NCBI GenBank assembly: GCA_963783945.1 | Contig: CAWAPS010000027.1 | Coordinates: 1-64,000 of the forward strand | Direction: 5' to 3' | Origin: CAWAPS01 sp963783945 | Lineage (GTDB): Bacteria; Actinomycetota; Acidimicrobiia; Acidimicrobiales; Palsa-688 | Length of the DNA: 64,000 nt | Part shown: in pieces, positions 36,447 to 45,257 of the stretch | Layout of the letters: each line of letters begins with the position of its first letter | How positions within the stretch are numbered: the first letter of the stretch is position 1 | Notes under the pieces: generated by a model | What the model was told of the DNA's origin: nothing | Database searches by the model: none | Seen by the model: the letters and a program-made list of their open reading frames with translations, nothing else | Program-made: the position numbers and the translations under genes

Positions 36447-37625
36447 CTAGACCCGATAGAGCGCGGCGGCGTTGCCGCCCATGACCTTCCGTTGCGTTTC
36501 GGGCCGCAGCGTTGCGATCTTCTCGCTGACCTGCTCTAGCGGACTCGGGTGAAGGCAGGTCGGGTGAGGAAAGTCGGTTTCGAACATCACGTTGCTCTCG
36601 CCGACGCTGTCGATGAGGTGCTGGAGGTCGCCCCGCCCGTTCTCGAACCAGAACGTGGCGTACCAATTATCGCGGAAGTACTCCGATGGCAGTTTCTGTA
36701 ACTTGTGGAACCAGTCGGGCGCATTCTCCTCCAACTCGTAGTCCATGGCTTCGAGCATGAAGGGGACCCAGCCGATACCGCTCTCGACGGACACCATCTT
36801 GAGGTCGGGGTACCGGTCGAACATTCCCGAGTAGGCGCTGTTAAGCAGCAGCCGGGAGTTGTTCTGGAAGAGGGAGGCCCCGCCTATAGCCGTCTTCACA
36901 TAGTCATCCTGGCTGGGCCAGTAGGTGGTGCCGTAGTATGCCCATGCGGTGTGGCTGGCGCCGATGTGAAAATGCACGGGCAGGTTGAGGCCGGCGCAGA
37001 CATCCCAAAACGGGTCCCATGCGGGGCTACCCATGTCGGGCGAACCTGCGTCCTGTGGGTCCTGGGTCAGGTTGACACCCCGGTAGCCCAGCTCGGCGCA
37101 GCGAGTGGCCTCCTGGACACAGGCCGGGATGTCCCACGCTGGCATTATCGGCATAGGCAGCAGGCGGTTCCCCGACTGCGCCTGGACGTCCGCCATGGCG
37201 TCGTTGTACAACTGGATGCAGAGCAGCTGCACCGTTGGGTCACGGATGGTCTTCCAAAAGTGATGGCCGCCCAAGCCCATGGAGTTCGGGTAGAGGACCT
37301 GCGAATCGATGCCCAGCTCGTCCAGCAGGCGAAGGCGTGCTGTCGGGTCCCAGGCCGCGGGATGCACATCCTCGATACCCCACGGGCCGCCCTGGGAGTC
37401 CACCCATGGATGCTTCTTGTTGTCATGATCGATGGTGCCCCCGGAGCCGGCTCGGCCGAAGGTCTCCCCCTCGATGACCCACATCTCCTTCCCGTCGATC
37501 AGTTCGACATGGGGCACCTTGTCCTCGTACCCCTTGGGCGCCCGCTCGGTGAACAGGTCATGGCGTTCCGTCATGTGCGAGTCGGCATCTATCACTCGCA
37601 GCCCCTCGGCCATAGTCGACACCAT
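36447..37625 (-). CDS. PF04909-type metal-dependent amidohydrolase, copy 2
   Basis: 392 residues from ATG 37625, which follows GAGGAGGGG; an earlier start at 37724 lacks one. Metal-site pattern: IDADSHMTERHDLFTERAP, VHFHIGASHTAWAYYG (about residue 230), VSVESGIGWVPFMLEAM, ETDFPHPTCLHPSP. GYRGVNLTQDPQDAGSP precedes the central His strand. It is the same family as copies 1 and 3 to 6 but clearly diverged. Divergent from the aldehyde dehydrogenase at 37801, with an inverted-repeat-rich gap between them. Confidence 0.88.
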   Translation of the reverse strand: MVSTMAEGLRVIDADSHMTERHDLFTERAPKGYEDKVPHVELIDGKEMWVIEGETFGRAGSGGTIDHDNKKHPWVDSQGGPWGIEDVHPAAWDPTARLRLLDELGIDSQVLYPNSMGLGGHHFWKTIRDPTVQLLCIQLYNDAMADVQAQSGNRLLPMPIMPAWDIPACVQEATRCAELGYRGVNLTQDPQDAGSPDMGSPAWDPFWDVCAGLNLPVHFHIGASHTAWAYYGTTYWPSQDDYVKTAIGGASLFQNNSRLLLNSAYSGMFDRYPDLKMVSVESGIGWVPFMLEAMDYELEENAPDWFHKLQKLPSEYFRDNWYATFWFENGRGDLQHLIDSVGESNVMFETDFPHPTCLHPSPLEQVSEKIATLRPETQRKVMGGNAAALYRV

Positions 37626-37715
37626 GTTCCCCTCCTCGGGTAGCAAGTAGCCGCGCCAATCGGGCTTACCGAACGGCGTTCTGCCGCCCAGCGACCGGCG
37701 CGTTATCCTACCATC

Positions 37716-37749
37716 ATAGATCAAAGATTGGACTCGATCTATGGTCCAA
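37716..37749. promoter_or_regulatory. Overlapping inverted repeats in a divergent promoter
   Basis: Two interlocked palindromes: ATAGATC (37716-37722) with GATCTAT (37736-37742), and TTGGAC (37728-37733) with GTCCAA (37744-37749). They lie 91 bp before the amidohydrolase-2 start and 52 bp before the aldehyde dehydrogenase start. The TAGATCA word is the complement of the TGATCTA repeats at 39327. Confidence 0.5.
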
Positions 37750-37800
37750 CGCGGGTGTCCGGGTCACTGGCCGGGACGGCGCAGATAGTGGGAGGTAACC

Positions 37801-39261
37801 GTGACTACGGTCGACTTGCTGCACTCGCAAATGCTGATCGGTGGAGCTTGGGTTGAGCCGGCCCACGGACGAACCTACCAGACGGTAAATCCGGCCACGG
37901 AGGAGCCGCTCGGCACGGTCCCCCAGGGTGAGCCGGCGGACATGCGGAGGGCCATCGACGCCGCCCGGGACGCTTTCGATGAAGGTCCGTGGCCGACGAT
38001 GTCTCGGGCCGAGCGCTACCGGATCATTCGCCAGATCGCCGAAGGCATGGAGCGGCATGAGAAAGTCCTCTCCGATCTGGTGGTCGCTGAAACCGGCACC
38101 ACGGGCCCGCTGGTGAGTCAGGTCGGCTCGGTCCTGATGATGCACGACTTCGCCCAACTGGCGATGACCTTCCCGTTTGAGGAGACCGTTGCTCCGCACG
38201 ACCTGACCGGGCGGTTCCTCGGTAGCCAGGTGCTCCGGCAGCCGGTGGGGGTCTGTGGACTGCTTCCCACCTGGAACCTCCCGATCATGATCGCGGTGAG
38301 GAAGCTCGGGCCGGCTCTCGCATCCGGCTGCACCATGGTGATGAAGGCTCCGCCTCAGACCCCGCTGGCGTTGATGAAGCTGGCGGAGATCATCACCGAG
38401 ACAGACTTGCCGCCGGGCGTGTTCAATCTCGTGACGGGTGATGGCATCGATGCCGCCGAGGAGCTCGTCCGCAGCGACAAGGTCGATATGGTCAGCTTCA
38501 CGGGCGGGGTCACGAGTGGCCGCAACATAATGGCGGCCGCCGCCGGCACCCTCAAGCGGGTCACGCTGGAGCTGGGCGGCAAGTCGGCGAACCTCATCCT
38601 GGATGACGTCGACGTGCAGCGGGTCGCGCCGGCTGCCGCCCTGCAGGCCTGCGTCAACGCCGGTCAGACCTGCTCGATGTTGTCGCGGGTGCTCGTGCCG
38701 AGGCGCATGGAGGCGCCTCTTGTCGAACGCATGGCCGAGACTTTGAGCCGGCAGAAAGTCGGTGATCCGATGGATCCCGCGGTGACCGTCGGGCCGCTGA
38801 TCAGAGAGGAGAGGCGCATGGCGGTCGAGGCCTACGTAGAGGCGGGATTGAGCCAAGGCGCCACCCTGGTGGTCGGAGGCGGCCGCCCGGGGGATCTGGA
38901 ACGGGGGTTCTTCTACCAGCCCACTCTCTTTAGTGATGTGAGCAACGACATGACGATCGCCCGGGAGGAAATCTTCGGACCGGTGCTGGCCGTGATCCCC
39001 TACGACACCGTCGACGACGCGATTCGGATTGCCAACGACAACCCCTTCGGTCTACAAGCCAACGTGGCCTGCTCCCGGGTGGCCGATGGCGTGGCGATAG
39101 CCAAGCGCATAAGAAGCGGAGCGGTCAGCATCAACGGTGCGATGGACTCGATTCGTGCTCCCCGGGGGGGGTTCAAGCAGAGCGGTCTGGGGAGAGAGTG
39201 CGGCAGGTGGGCTATGGACGATTACCTCGAGTACCAGGCGGTGACCTGGTCTATCGACTGA
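37801..39261 (+). CDS. NAD(P)+-dependent aldehyde dehydrogenase
   Basis: 486-aa ALDH superfamily enzyme. Substrate and cofactor landmarks: the LLPTWNLPIMIAVRKLGPAL strand (cofactor site), VMKAPPQTPLALMKLAEI with the conserved Lys, FTGGVTSGRNIMAAAAG, the general-base Glu in LELGGKSANLILDDV, the catalytic Cys in NAGQTCSMLSRVLVP, and EEIFGPVLAVIPYD. GTG 37801 follows GGGAGGTAACC. It oxidises an aldehyde to the carboxylic acid (or acyl-CoA, if CoA replaces water, which cannot be excluded). Divergent from amidohydrolase 2, so probably co-regulated with it. Confidence 0.92.
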   Translation: MTTVDLLHSQMLIGGAWVEPAHGRTYQTVNPATEEPLGTVPQGEPADMRRAIDAARDAFDEGPWPTMSRAERYRIIRQIAEGMERHEKVLSDLVVAETGTTGPLVSQVGSVLMMHDFAQLAMTFPFEETVAPHDLTGRFLGSQVLRQPVGVCGLLPTWNLPIMIAVRKLGPALASGCTMVMKAPPQTPLALMKLAEIITETDLPPGVFNLVTGDGIDAAEELVRSDKVDMVSFTGGVTSGRNIMAAAAGTLKRVTLELGGKSANLILDDVDVQRVAPAAALQACVNAGQTCSMLSRVLVPRRMEAPLVERMAETLSRQKVGDPMDPAVTVGPLIREERRMAVEAYVEAGLSQGATLVVGGGRPGDLERGFFYQPTLFSDVSNDMTIAREEIFGPVLAVIPYDTVDDAIRIANDNPFGLQANVACSRVADGVAIAKRIRSGAVSINGAMDSIRAPRGGFKQSGLGRECGRWAMDDYLEYQAVTWSID

Positions 39262-39326
39262 GCAGCGGTACTCCTCCTCCTTGGGCGCCAGGAGGGCGTT
39301 TCTACCTAGCGTGTAGGCCCATCTAT

Positions 39327-39357
39327 TGATCTATAGCCTGATCTAATATATGATCTG
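39327..39357. promoter_or_regulatory. Three TGATCT(A/G) repeats at exact 12-bp spacing
   Basis: TGATCTA at 39327 and 39339 and TGATCTG at 39351 form a direct array in AT-rich DNA about 85 bp before the solute-receptor start at 39442. Such phased repeats are typical of regulator sites. The same word occurs in inverted form in the divergent promoter at 37716. Confidence 0.5.
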
Positions 39358-39441
39358 CACGCGCCGGGCAGCTCAGGGCCGACGGTCTGCTGCTGTGGCG
39401 GACCCGACATAGCCGCCGACAAGGGGGAAGGAACCGCGAAC

Positions 39442-40722
39442 TTGCACGGAAAGAGGAATTTCCTGAGGGTGGTGATCGCGCTGCTGTGTGTCGTCGCTGT
39501 CGGAGCGTGCAGTTCGAGCAGTAAGAGTGGGTCCTCTGCGACGACGAGTGGACAGACGGCCGGACAGAGCAGCGGGCAGCCCACCACGGGCAGTGCAGGG
39601 AGCAGCCAGGCTACCGGTGCTCCGATCAAGGTGGCATTCCTGTGTTCGTGTTCGGGTGCCTTCGGATACATCGGCGTGGGGGCGAGGGACGTCTACCAGG
39701 CGTGGGTCAACACCGTCGACGCCTCGGGCGGAATATCAGGTCATCCCGTCCACGTCATGTACGAGGACGATCAGCTCAACCCGGGTAACGCTGCGACCGA
39801 CGCTCAGACCGCCATCTCCGCCCGGGTCGATGCCATAGTCGACGCCACCGCGCTCGACACGGTATGGGAGAAGGCGGTCGACGCGGCGAAGATCCCCGTG
39901 ATCGGCACAATCATCACCTCGACTCCGTTCTATACCGATCCCAACTTCTTCTCCGAAGGCGAGACCAACGACTCCCTTGTGACGGCCCTGACAGCCACGA
40001 TCAAGGAGTCAGGAGCCGCGACGTTCGGTCAGATCTACTGCGTCGAAGCCCCCGAGTGCAGCCAGGCGGTGCCGCTGATCAAGGCGGCGGGGGCCAAGGC
40101 GGGCCTCAACGACGCCTACAATGCCTCAATTTCGGCCACCGCACCCAACTACACGGCGCAATGCGTGGCTGCGCAGCAGGCGCACTTGCAAGCCGTATTT
40201 ATCGGCGACGGGGCCCCAATTATAGCCAAGGTGGCCCAGAACTGCACCCAGCAAGGATTCGTGCCCACGTACGTGATCGAGGGCAATTCGATCAACTCGA
40301 CGACGATGAGCGCACCGGGCATGAAGAACACGCTCTGGGCCCAGTTCAACTACTTGCCCTATTTTTCTACCTCGTCCCAGGTGGAAGCCATGAATGCTGC
40401 GGTTGACAAGTACTACCCTGGTCTCCGGCCCAATTCAATCGACTGGACGCAGCAAGGCGCCGGATCCTGGCCCTCGGGCTTGCTCCTGGAAGATGCCGTG
40501 AAGGGCGGTGGGCTCACGGCCAGTGAGACTCCCACCTCCGGGGAGATTCTCCAGGGCCTCTACAGCCTCAAGGACGACACCCTTCAAGGGTGGTCGTCGC
40601 CGCTGACCTTCACGCCGGGAAAGCCCACGTCGGTCGACTGCTGGTACACGGGGCGGGTCCGCAACGGGGAGCCCTCGCTGGTCAACAATGGCCACCTGAC
40701 CTGCAGCAACGGCTCTTCTTAA
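39442..40722 (+). CDS. Branched-chain-amino-acid-type substrate-binding lipoprotein
   Basis: 426-aa LivK-like receptor. The start is TTG 39442 with GGGGGAAGG upstream. The signal peptide has lipobox VVAVGACSSSS and a Ser/Gly/Thr linker. The receptor begins PIKVAFLCSCSGAFGYIGVG, then VNTVDASGGISGHPVHVMYE and AQTAISARVDAIVDATALDT; CYTG-like ends occur in WYTGRVRNGEPSLVNNG. Overall it resembles the receptor at 16067 in order of motifs, including VDASGGISGHPVH versus VNADGGIGGHPIH. Probably binds an aromatic or branched acid for the nearby enzymes; no permease or ATPase genes are in the window. Confidence 0.9.
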   Translation: MHGKRNFLRVVIALLCVVAVGACSSSSKSGSSATTSGQTAGQSSGQPTTGSAGSSQATGAPIKVAFLCSCSGAFGYIGVGARDVYQAWVNTVDASGGISGHPVHVMYEDDQLNPGNAATDAQTAISARVDAIVDATALDTVWEKAVDAAKIPVIGTIITSTPFYTDPNFFSEGETNDSLVTALTATIKESGAATFGQIYCVEAPECSQAVPLIKAAGAKAGLNDAYNASISATAPNYTAQCVAAQQAHLQAVFIGDGAPIIAKVAQNCTQQGFVPTYVIEGNSINSTTMSAPGMKNTLWAQFNYLPYFSTSSQVEAMNAAVDKYYPGLRPNSIDWTQQGAGSWPSGLLLEDAVKGGGLTASETPTSGEILQGLYSLKDDTLQGWSSPLTFTPGKPTSVDCWYTGRVRNGEPSLVNNGHLTCSNGSS

Positions 40723-40792
40723 ACAGGTTCGCGCCAACCGGCCCGCCCCGGGCCTGCTTGACGAGGGCCGCCCACCTCCAATAGACTCGACT

Positions 40793-40802
40793 ATGGATTC
40801 AT
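40793..40802. promoter_or_regulatory. ATGGATTCAT box upstream of amidohydrolase 3
   Basis: One of four related words (also 37741, 45227, 48447) in intergenic regions of the cluster, preceded here and at 48447 by the same AATAGACTC. A candidate regulator or promoter element; see findings. Confidence 0.4.
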
Positions 40803-40890
40803 ACGGGCATCGCGGGCTCTGGCTTTCGGCGCGGTTGCTGACGGCATGGCGAAGAACCTCAGCCCACTGGGAAGGACGGACCTCAGGCAT

Positions 40891-42015
40891 ATGACCGAAG
40901 CTGACGTTTTGTCGACCCCGCTGGAGAAGGTCATCTCCGCCGATTCCCACGTGATCGAGCCGCCCGATGTGTGGTCTTCCCGGCTGACAGGCGAGTTCCG
41001 CGAAGCTGCTCCGAAGCTGGTATCGGACGAGAAGACCGACCGAATCGTCTGTGCCGGGATGAAGATGGAGTTTCCCGTGGGCCTGGCGGCGGGCGTGATG
41101 CGCAAGGACGAGGATGTTCGGACGGAGGGACGTTGGGACGAGGACGTGCCCCGCTCCGCCTACGACCCGGACGCTCGGATCGTCGCCATGGACCAGGACG
41201 GAGTCGTGGGAGAAGTCCTGTACCCGACTCTCGGCAACTCCATGTTCGGAATCCAGGATCACGACCTGCTGTGGGCCTTCCTCGGGGCTTTCAACGCATG
41301 GTTCGGAGAGTTCTGCTCTGCTCACCCGAACCGGCTGAAGGGCATCGGCATGGTGGTCCTCGACGACGGGTATGGCGACGTGGCCATCGCAGAGCTCAAG
41401 AAGTGCCGGGAACAGGGATTGTCAGGAGTCATGATCCCCTTGGACGCCAACGACGCCGATCGACTCCTGAAGTCAGAGTTCGATCGTTTCTGGGCAACCG
41501 CGCACGACCTCGAGGTTCCGATTCACTTCCATGCGTCGTCGGGCCGTAGCGGGAAGGTCGTGCACGACCATGTGGTCGACTACGTGCTCGCCCCGGGGAT
41601 AATGCAGCGCCTGCTTGGCGGGCTCGTCTTCGGTGGATTGTTCGATCGTTACCCCCGGCTTCAGTTGGTATCGGCGGAAAACGACGCGGCCTGGATCGGC
41701 AACATATGCGAGCGAGCCGACTACATGTATCGCCGTTACCGCAACCTCCGAGCCGAGCAGCTCAAGAGCACCCGTCCGCCGAGCGAGGTCATCATCAACA
41801 ACTGGTCGTTCACCTTTACCCGGGACTTCACCGCTCCTGCGGTGGCCGAGGTCGCCGGTGTGCGCTTGATGTGGGGAAGCGATTTTCCCCACAATGTGAG
41901 CACCTGGCCCAACTCCCGCGAGTTCCTCGAGTCGCAGCTGAAGGGACGCTCGCCCGAAGTGATCCAGCGTTCCACGTACACCAACGCCGCCAACCTTTAC
42001 GATTTCTCTGCTTGA
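40891..42015 (+). CDS. PF04909-type metal-dependent amidohydrolase, copy 3
   Basis: 374 residues from ATG 40891, with AAGGACGG about twelve bases upstream; ATG 40846 is an alternative in frame. Metal-site pattern: SADSHVIEPPDVWSSRLTGE (very like copy 1), IHFHASSGRSG (about residue 210), SAENDAAWIGNICERADYM, WGSDFPHNVSTWPNSREFLE. The aspartate before PH is the conserved catalytic/metal residue. Followed 37 nt later by copy 4 on the same strand, so likely co-transcribed. Confidence 0.88.
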   Translation: MTEADVLSTPLEKVISADSHVIEPPDVWSSRLTGEFREAAPKLVSDEKTDRIVCAGMKMEFPVGLAAGVMRKDEDVRTEGRWDEDVPRSAYDPDARIVAMDQDGVVGEVLYPTLGNSMFGIQDHDLLWAFLGAFNAWFGEFCSAHPNRLKGIGMVVLDDGYGDVAIAELKKCREQGLSGVMIPLDANDADRLLKSEFDRFWATAHDLEVPIHFHASSGRSGKVVHDHVVDYVLAPGIMQRLLGGLVFGGLFDRYPRLQLVSAENDAAWIGNICERADYMYRRYRNLRAEQLKSTRPPSEVIINNWSFTFTRDFTAPAVAEVAGVRLMWGSDFPHNVSTWPNSREFLESQLKGRSPEVIQRSTYTNAANLYDFSA

Positions 42016-42052
42016 CCCTGCATCTGGCGTAGCTGACAAGGATGGTTTCCGC

Positions 42053-43318
42053 ATGAGTGTCACAGCAAGCGCCTCCAAGTCTGCCGATCTCGACCTAGGC
42101 GAACGGCTCTGCGTGATCTCGTCTGATGCGCACGTCGGACCAACGATGGAACAGCTCAGGCCGTACTGCCCCCAGAAACTGCTCCCGGAGTTCGACGCCT
42201 TCTTCCACCGGGCCGCCGAAGTGGGCCGGGCTCCCACGGCCGGTAACGCCCAAGCCGCAGACCATCGAGCGCAAATGCTCGCCCACGTGGCGAGATCGGG
42301 CGAGCACGATCCGGCTGAGCGCGTGCGCAACATGGACCGCGACGGCGTGGCGGCGGACGTCATGTTCCACGGATCCCAGAACCTCAACCCGCTGCCCTTC
42401 GGTTATGGCGGGCGGGGCGACCGGGCCGAGGAAGCCGAGGGCATCCAGATCTACAACCGGTGGCTGGCCGACTTCTGCTCCGTGCAGCCGGTCCGCCACA
42501 AAGGCTTGGCTCAACTGCCCGGGTGGGATCCCGAGGCATGCGTCAGGACGGCGGAGTGGGCAAAGTCGGCAGGCCTCGGCGGAGTCAACCTTCCGACCAT
42601 GCGGCTCGAGGATCTCACCTGGCCCGCCTACACCGATACGGTCTGGGAGTCCTTGTGGTCGGCCTGCGAGGGACTCGAGATCCCGCTGGTCAATCACGGC
42701 GCGGCCGACCTCAACCTCTACCGCGACCCGGGACCGGGAAGGTACGCGCTGGTGCTGGCCGATGGCCCCTGGCTGGCGCGCCGGGTCACCTGGTGGCTGA
42801 TGTTCGGCGGAGTGTTCGAACGACATCCCGGACTGAAGTTCATCATTACCGAGCAGCCGGGTGATTGGCCCAAATACGAGATCGACTATCTGCAGTCGGT
42901 TTACGAGTCCGGCGCTCAGCACGAGCTGCGGAAGGTGATGCACCGGTCGCCGACCGAAATCTTCCGCACAAACATTTTCGTGGGGGCCAGCTTCATGTCC
43001 AACCGGGAAGCTCGGATGTTCGTAGACCTGGGCATCGCGGACCGCGCCATGTGGGGTTCCGACTACCCGCACATCGAAGGAACCTGGCCGTGGACGCTCC
43101 ACTCGCTTCATACCACCTTCGACGGCATCGACCCCGAATCGATCCGGAAGATGCTCTCCGAGAATGCAGCCAAGGCTTACGGCTTCGACCTGGCCGCCCT
43201 CCGACGCGTCTCGGACATGATCGGCCCAACATTGGATGAGGTGCGCAACCCGCCGGCTAAGCCTGCGCCGGAGCTACGGTACAGCCTCGGGTTCCGAAGC
43301 TCCGGGGCCTGGAGCTGA
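42053..43318 (+). CDS. PF04909-type metal-dependent amidohydrolase, copy 4
   Basis: 421-aa amidohydrolase with a longer N-terminal part: CVISSDAHVGPTMEQLRPYC, RNMDRDGVAADVMFHGSQN, GVNLPTMRLEDLTWPAYTDT. The central His strand is LVNHGAADLNLY, the third element is IITEQPGDWPKYEIDYLQSV, and the last is WGSDYPHIEGTWPWTLHSLH. It differs from copy 3 in the first metal motif (SSDAH) and in length. The stop lies 22 nt before the esterase start. A tandem amidohydrolase/amidohydrolase/esterase unit is inferred. Confidence 0.87.
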   Translation: MSVTASASKSADLDLGERLCVISSDAHVGPTMEQLRPYCPQKLLPEFDAFFHRAAEVGRAPTAGNAQAADHRAQMLAHVARSGEHDPAERVRNMDRDGVAADVMFHGSQNLNPLPFGYGGRGDRAEEAEGIQIYNRWLADFCSVQPVRHKGLAQLPGWDPEACVRTAEWAKSAGLGGVNLPTMRLEDLTWPAYTDTVWESLWSACEGLEIPLVNHGAADLNLYRDPGPGRYALVLADGPWLARRVTWWLMFGGVFERHPGLKFIITEQPGDWPKYEIDYLQSVYESGAQHELRKVMHRSPTEIFRTNIFVGASFMSNREARMFVDLGIADRAMWGSDYPHIEGTWPWTLHSLHTTFDGIDPESIRKMLSENAAKAYGFDLAALRRVSDMIGPTLDEVRNPPAKPAPELRYSLGFRSSGAWS

Positions 43319-43340
43319 ATCGCGCCGGCCGCTCAGCGAA

Positions 43341-44291
43341 ATGCCCCTTGATCCCCAGGTTCAAGCCTTGCTCGAGCAGGCCGCGGCGGCAGGGCGGCCC
43401 CCAGTCCGCAGTCAGACGGTCGAAGAAACTCGCGCCGCGATGCGCTCGATGCTCCCGCTTAGAGGCCCCGGGCCGGACGTGGGTAGGGTCGACGACCGCG
43501 AGATCCCCGCACCGGAAGGCGACGTCCCGGTCCGCGTCTACTGGCCGAAAGGGGATGGCCCGTTCCCAGTGCTGATCTGGTTTCACGGGGGAGGTTGGGT
43601 GCTCGGTGACCTCGACACGGCCGACGGTACCTGCAGGAGCCTGACGCTGAAGGCGGGAGCTGTCGTCGTGAGCGTCGACTACCGGTTGGCGCCCGAGCAC
43701 CCGTATCCGGACGGGGTCAACGATGCTTACGCCGCCGCATGCTGGGTTCTTTCCCACGCCGCCGACATCGGTGGTGACCCCAGGCGCATAGCCATCGGTG
43801 GCGATAGTGCAGGCGGCAACCTGGCCACGGTGACGGCTTTGCAGGTGAAGGCCAAAGGCGGTCCCCGGTTTTGCTTCCAACTGCTCGTCTACCCCGTCAC
43901 CGATGGCACGATGAGCCACCGCTCGTATGGCGAGAACGGCGAAGGGTACCAGTTGACCGCAGACGCCATGCAGTGGTTCTACGAGCTCTATCTCGGCGAT
44001 CGCGACAACCAGGATCCATCGGTTTCTCCGCTCTACGCTCCCTTCGAGGACCTCGCCGCCCTCCCGCCCACGCTGGTTATCACCGCGGAGTTCGACCCGC
44101 TGCGTGACGAAGGCGAAGCCTACGGGCACCGCCTGAGGGATGCCGGTATCGCGGTACAGGTTTCACGCTACGACGGGCAGATCCACGGGTTCTTTGGTCC
44201 GGACTCATTCATGGATGCGGGGAAGGAAGCTTTGGAGGAGGCGGCATCCGCCCTGCGAGCTGCTTTTGCCGAAGCATCTGGCGGTACCTAA
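43341..44291 (+). CDS. Alpha/beta-hydrolase (hormone-sensitive-lipase/acetyl-esterase type)
   Basis: 316 residues from ATG 43341; longer upstream frames overlap copy 4 and lack support. HSL-family landmarks: VLIWFHGGGWVLGDLDTADG (oxyanion hole HGGGW), SVDYRLAPEHPYPDGVNDAY, the nucleophile Ser in IAIGGDSAGGNLATVTAL, the catalytic Asp in TAEFDPLRDEGEAYG and the His in QIHGFFGPDS. It hydrolyses short esters or lactones and could open esters formed by the Baeyer-Villiger enzymes of this cluster. The Shine-Dalgarno region is weak. Confidence 0.9.
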   Translation: MPLDPQVQALLEQAAAAGRPPVRSQTVEETRAAMRSMLPLRGPGPDVGRVDDREIPAPEGDVPVRVYWPKGDGPFPVLIWFHGGGWVLGDLDTADGTCRSLTLKAGAVVVSVDYRLAPEHPYPDGVNDAYAAACWVLSHAADIGGDPRRIAIGGDSAGGNLATVTALQVKAKGGPRFCFQLLVYPVTDGTMSHRSYGENGEGYQLTADAMQWFYELYLGDRDNQDPSVSPLYAPFEDLAALPPTLVITAEFDPLRDEGEAYGHRLRDAGIAVQVSRYDGQIHGFFGPDSFMDAGKEALEEAASALRAAFAEASGGT

Positions 44292-44312
44292 CTGTTCACG
44301 GCCATCGGCAAG

Positions 44313-45174
44313 TTACTTGGCATCCTCGATCCATCGAAATGTGTCTGCGACTCTGGTGCGGACCAGATCGACCATTGGGACGTCAACGCCCGTCTCCGCG
44401 GCCAGCTGCTGTACGGCTTCGAGATCTTTATCGAGGTTGCGGGGATAGTGCTGCACCGGCCGCGGAGAATTCATCCAGTAACTGTCCGCTCATGCGCAGG
44501 CGTTGCAATCTCATGAGCGAGGTTCCGTCGGGATCGGAGGCCTCCACGGCCGCGACCAACGTCGCCGGGTCGACCCCCGCGGCTGCTGCGAGCTCTACTG
44601 CCTCATGCACCGCTCGCCACCGCCCAGCCGTGACGACCTGGCACCCGAGCTTGGTCGCCATCCCTGTACCTAATGGCCCGCAGTGCATGACCCGGGTGGC
44701 GACGTCATCCAGCACCGGCCGAATTTGTCGTATCACTTCGTCGGGACCTCCGACGAAGAGGAGCAGGCCGTTCTCCGCCGCCCGGCTACCCAGATTGACC
44801 CCGCAGTCGAGGACGGTGATCCCGCCCGACTTGCAGGATTCGGCGATGTCTCTGATGATCCCGACCGGGATGGTGGCCGTCACGAGGACGACAAGACCTT
44901 CGTGTCCACCGCTGGCCACGCCGTGCGGTCCGGTCACGACCGACCGGACCTGTGCCGCGTCAACTACAGAGATGAAGACGACGTCGCTTACCGCCGCCAC
45001 CTCCGCTGGAGAGCCCAGCGAGTTTGGTACCGCTTCGAGTCCGAGCGCGGCCTCACGGCGGACGTCGAATGTGGCCGGAACCCGGCCGCGGCGGGCCAGG
45101 CTCAGGGCTATCCCGCCCCCGATCGTTCCCAATCCGATCACTCCGACCGCTAGGCCGTCGCCGGCAATCGCCAT
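44313..45174 (-). pseudogene. 3-hydroxyisobutyrate dehydrogenase-like NAD-binding enzyme with one frameshift
   Basis: ATG 45174 follows AGGGGT. The N-terminal Rossmann domain is normal: AVGVIGLGTIGGGIALSLAR, VVFISVVDAAQVRSVV, DCGVNLGSRAAENGLLLFVG, catalytic Lys in GTGMATKLGCQVVTAG. After MSGQ the frame runs into a stop at 44428. Shifting one base near 44479-44482 (one extra A on the plus strand) restores YWMNSPRPVQHYPRNLDKDL and EAVQQLAAETGVDVPMV, ending ADTFRWIEDAK at 44313. That is the usual C-terminal helix bundle. Either a very recent mutation or a single-base sequence error; everything else is intact. Confidence 0.8.
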
Positions 45175-45226
45175 CCCTGAACCCCTGTCCGGATCGTATA
45201 ACGTAGATCCGCGCATCGGTGATTTT

Positions 45227-45236
45227 ATGGATCCAA
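45227..45236. promoter_or_regulatory. ATGGATCCAA box in a divergent promoter
   Basis: Palindromic core TTGGATCCAT (complement) 22 bp before the start of the isomerase-like gene at 45258 and 53 bp before the divergent dehydrogenase. It resembles the boxes at 40793 and 48447. Confidence 0.4.
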
Positions 45237-45257
45237 GTGTATCCAGGGGGTTCCTGC

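Noticed and set aside
36705..37643. 312-codon plus-strand frame opposite amidohydrolase 2
   Set aside because: Antisense shadow without domains; the minus strand has the metal-site motifs and ribosome-binding site.
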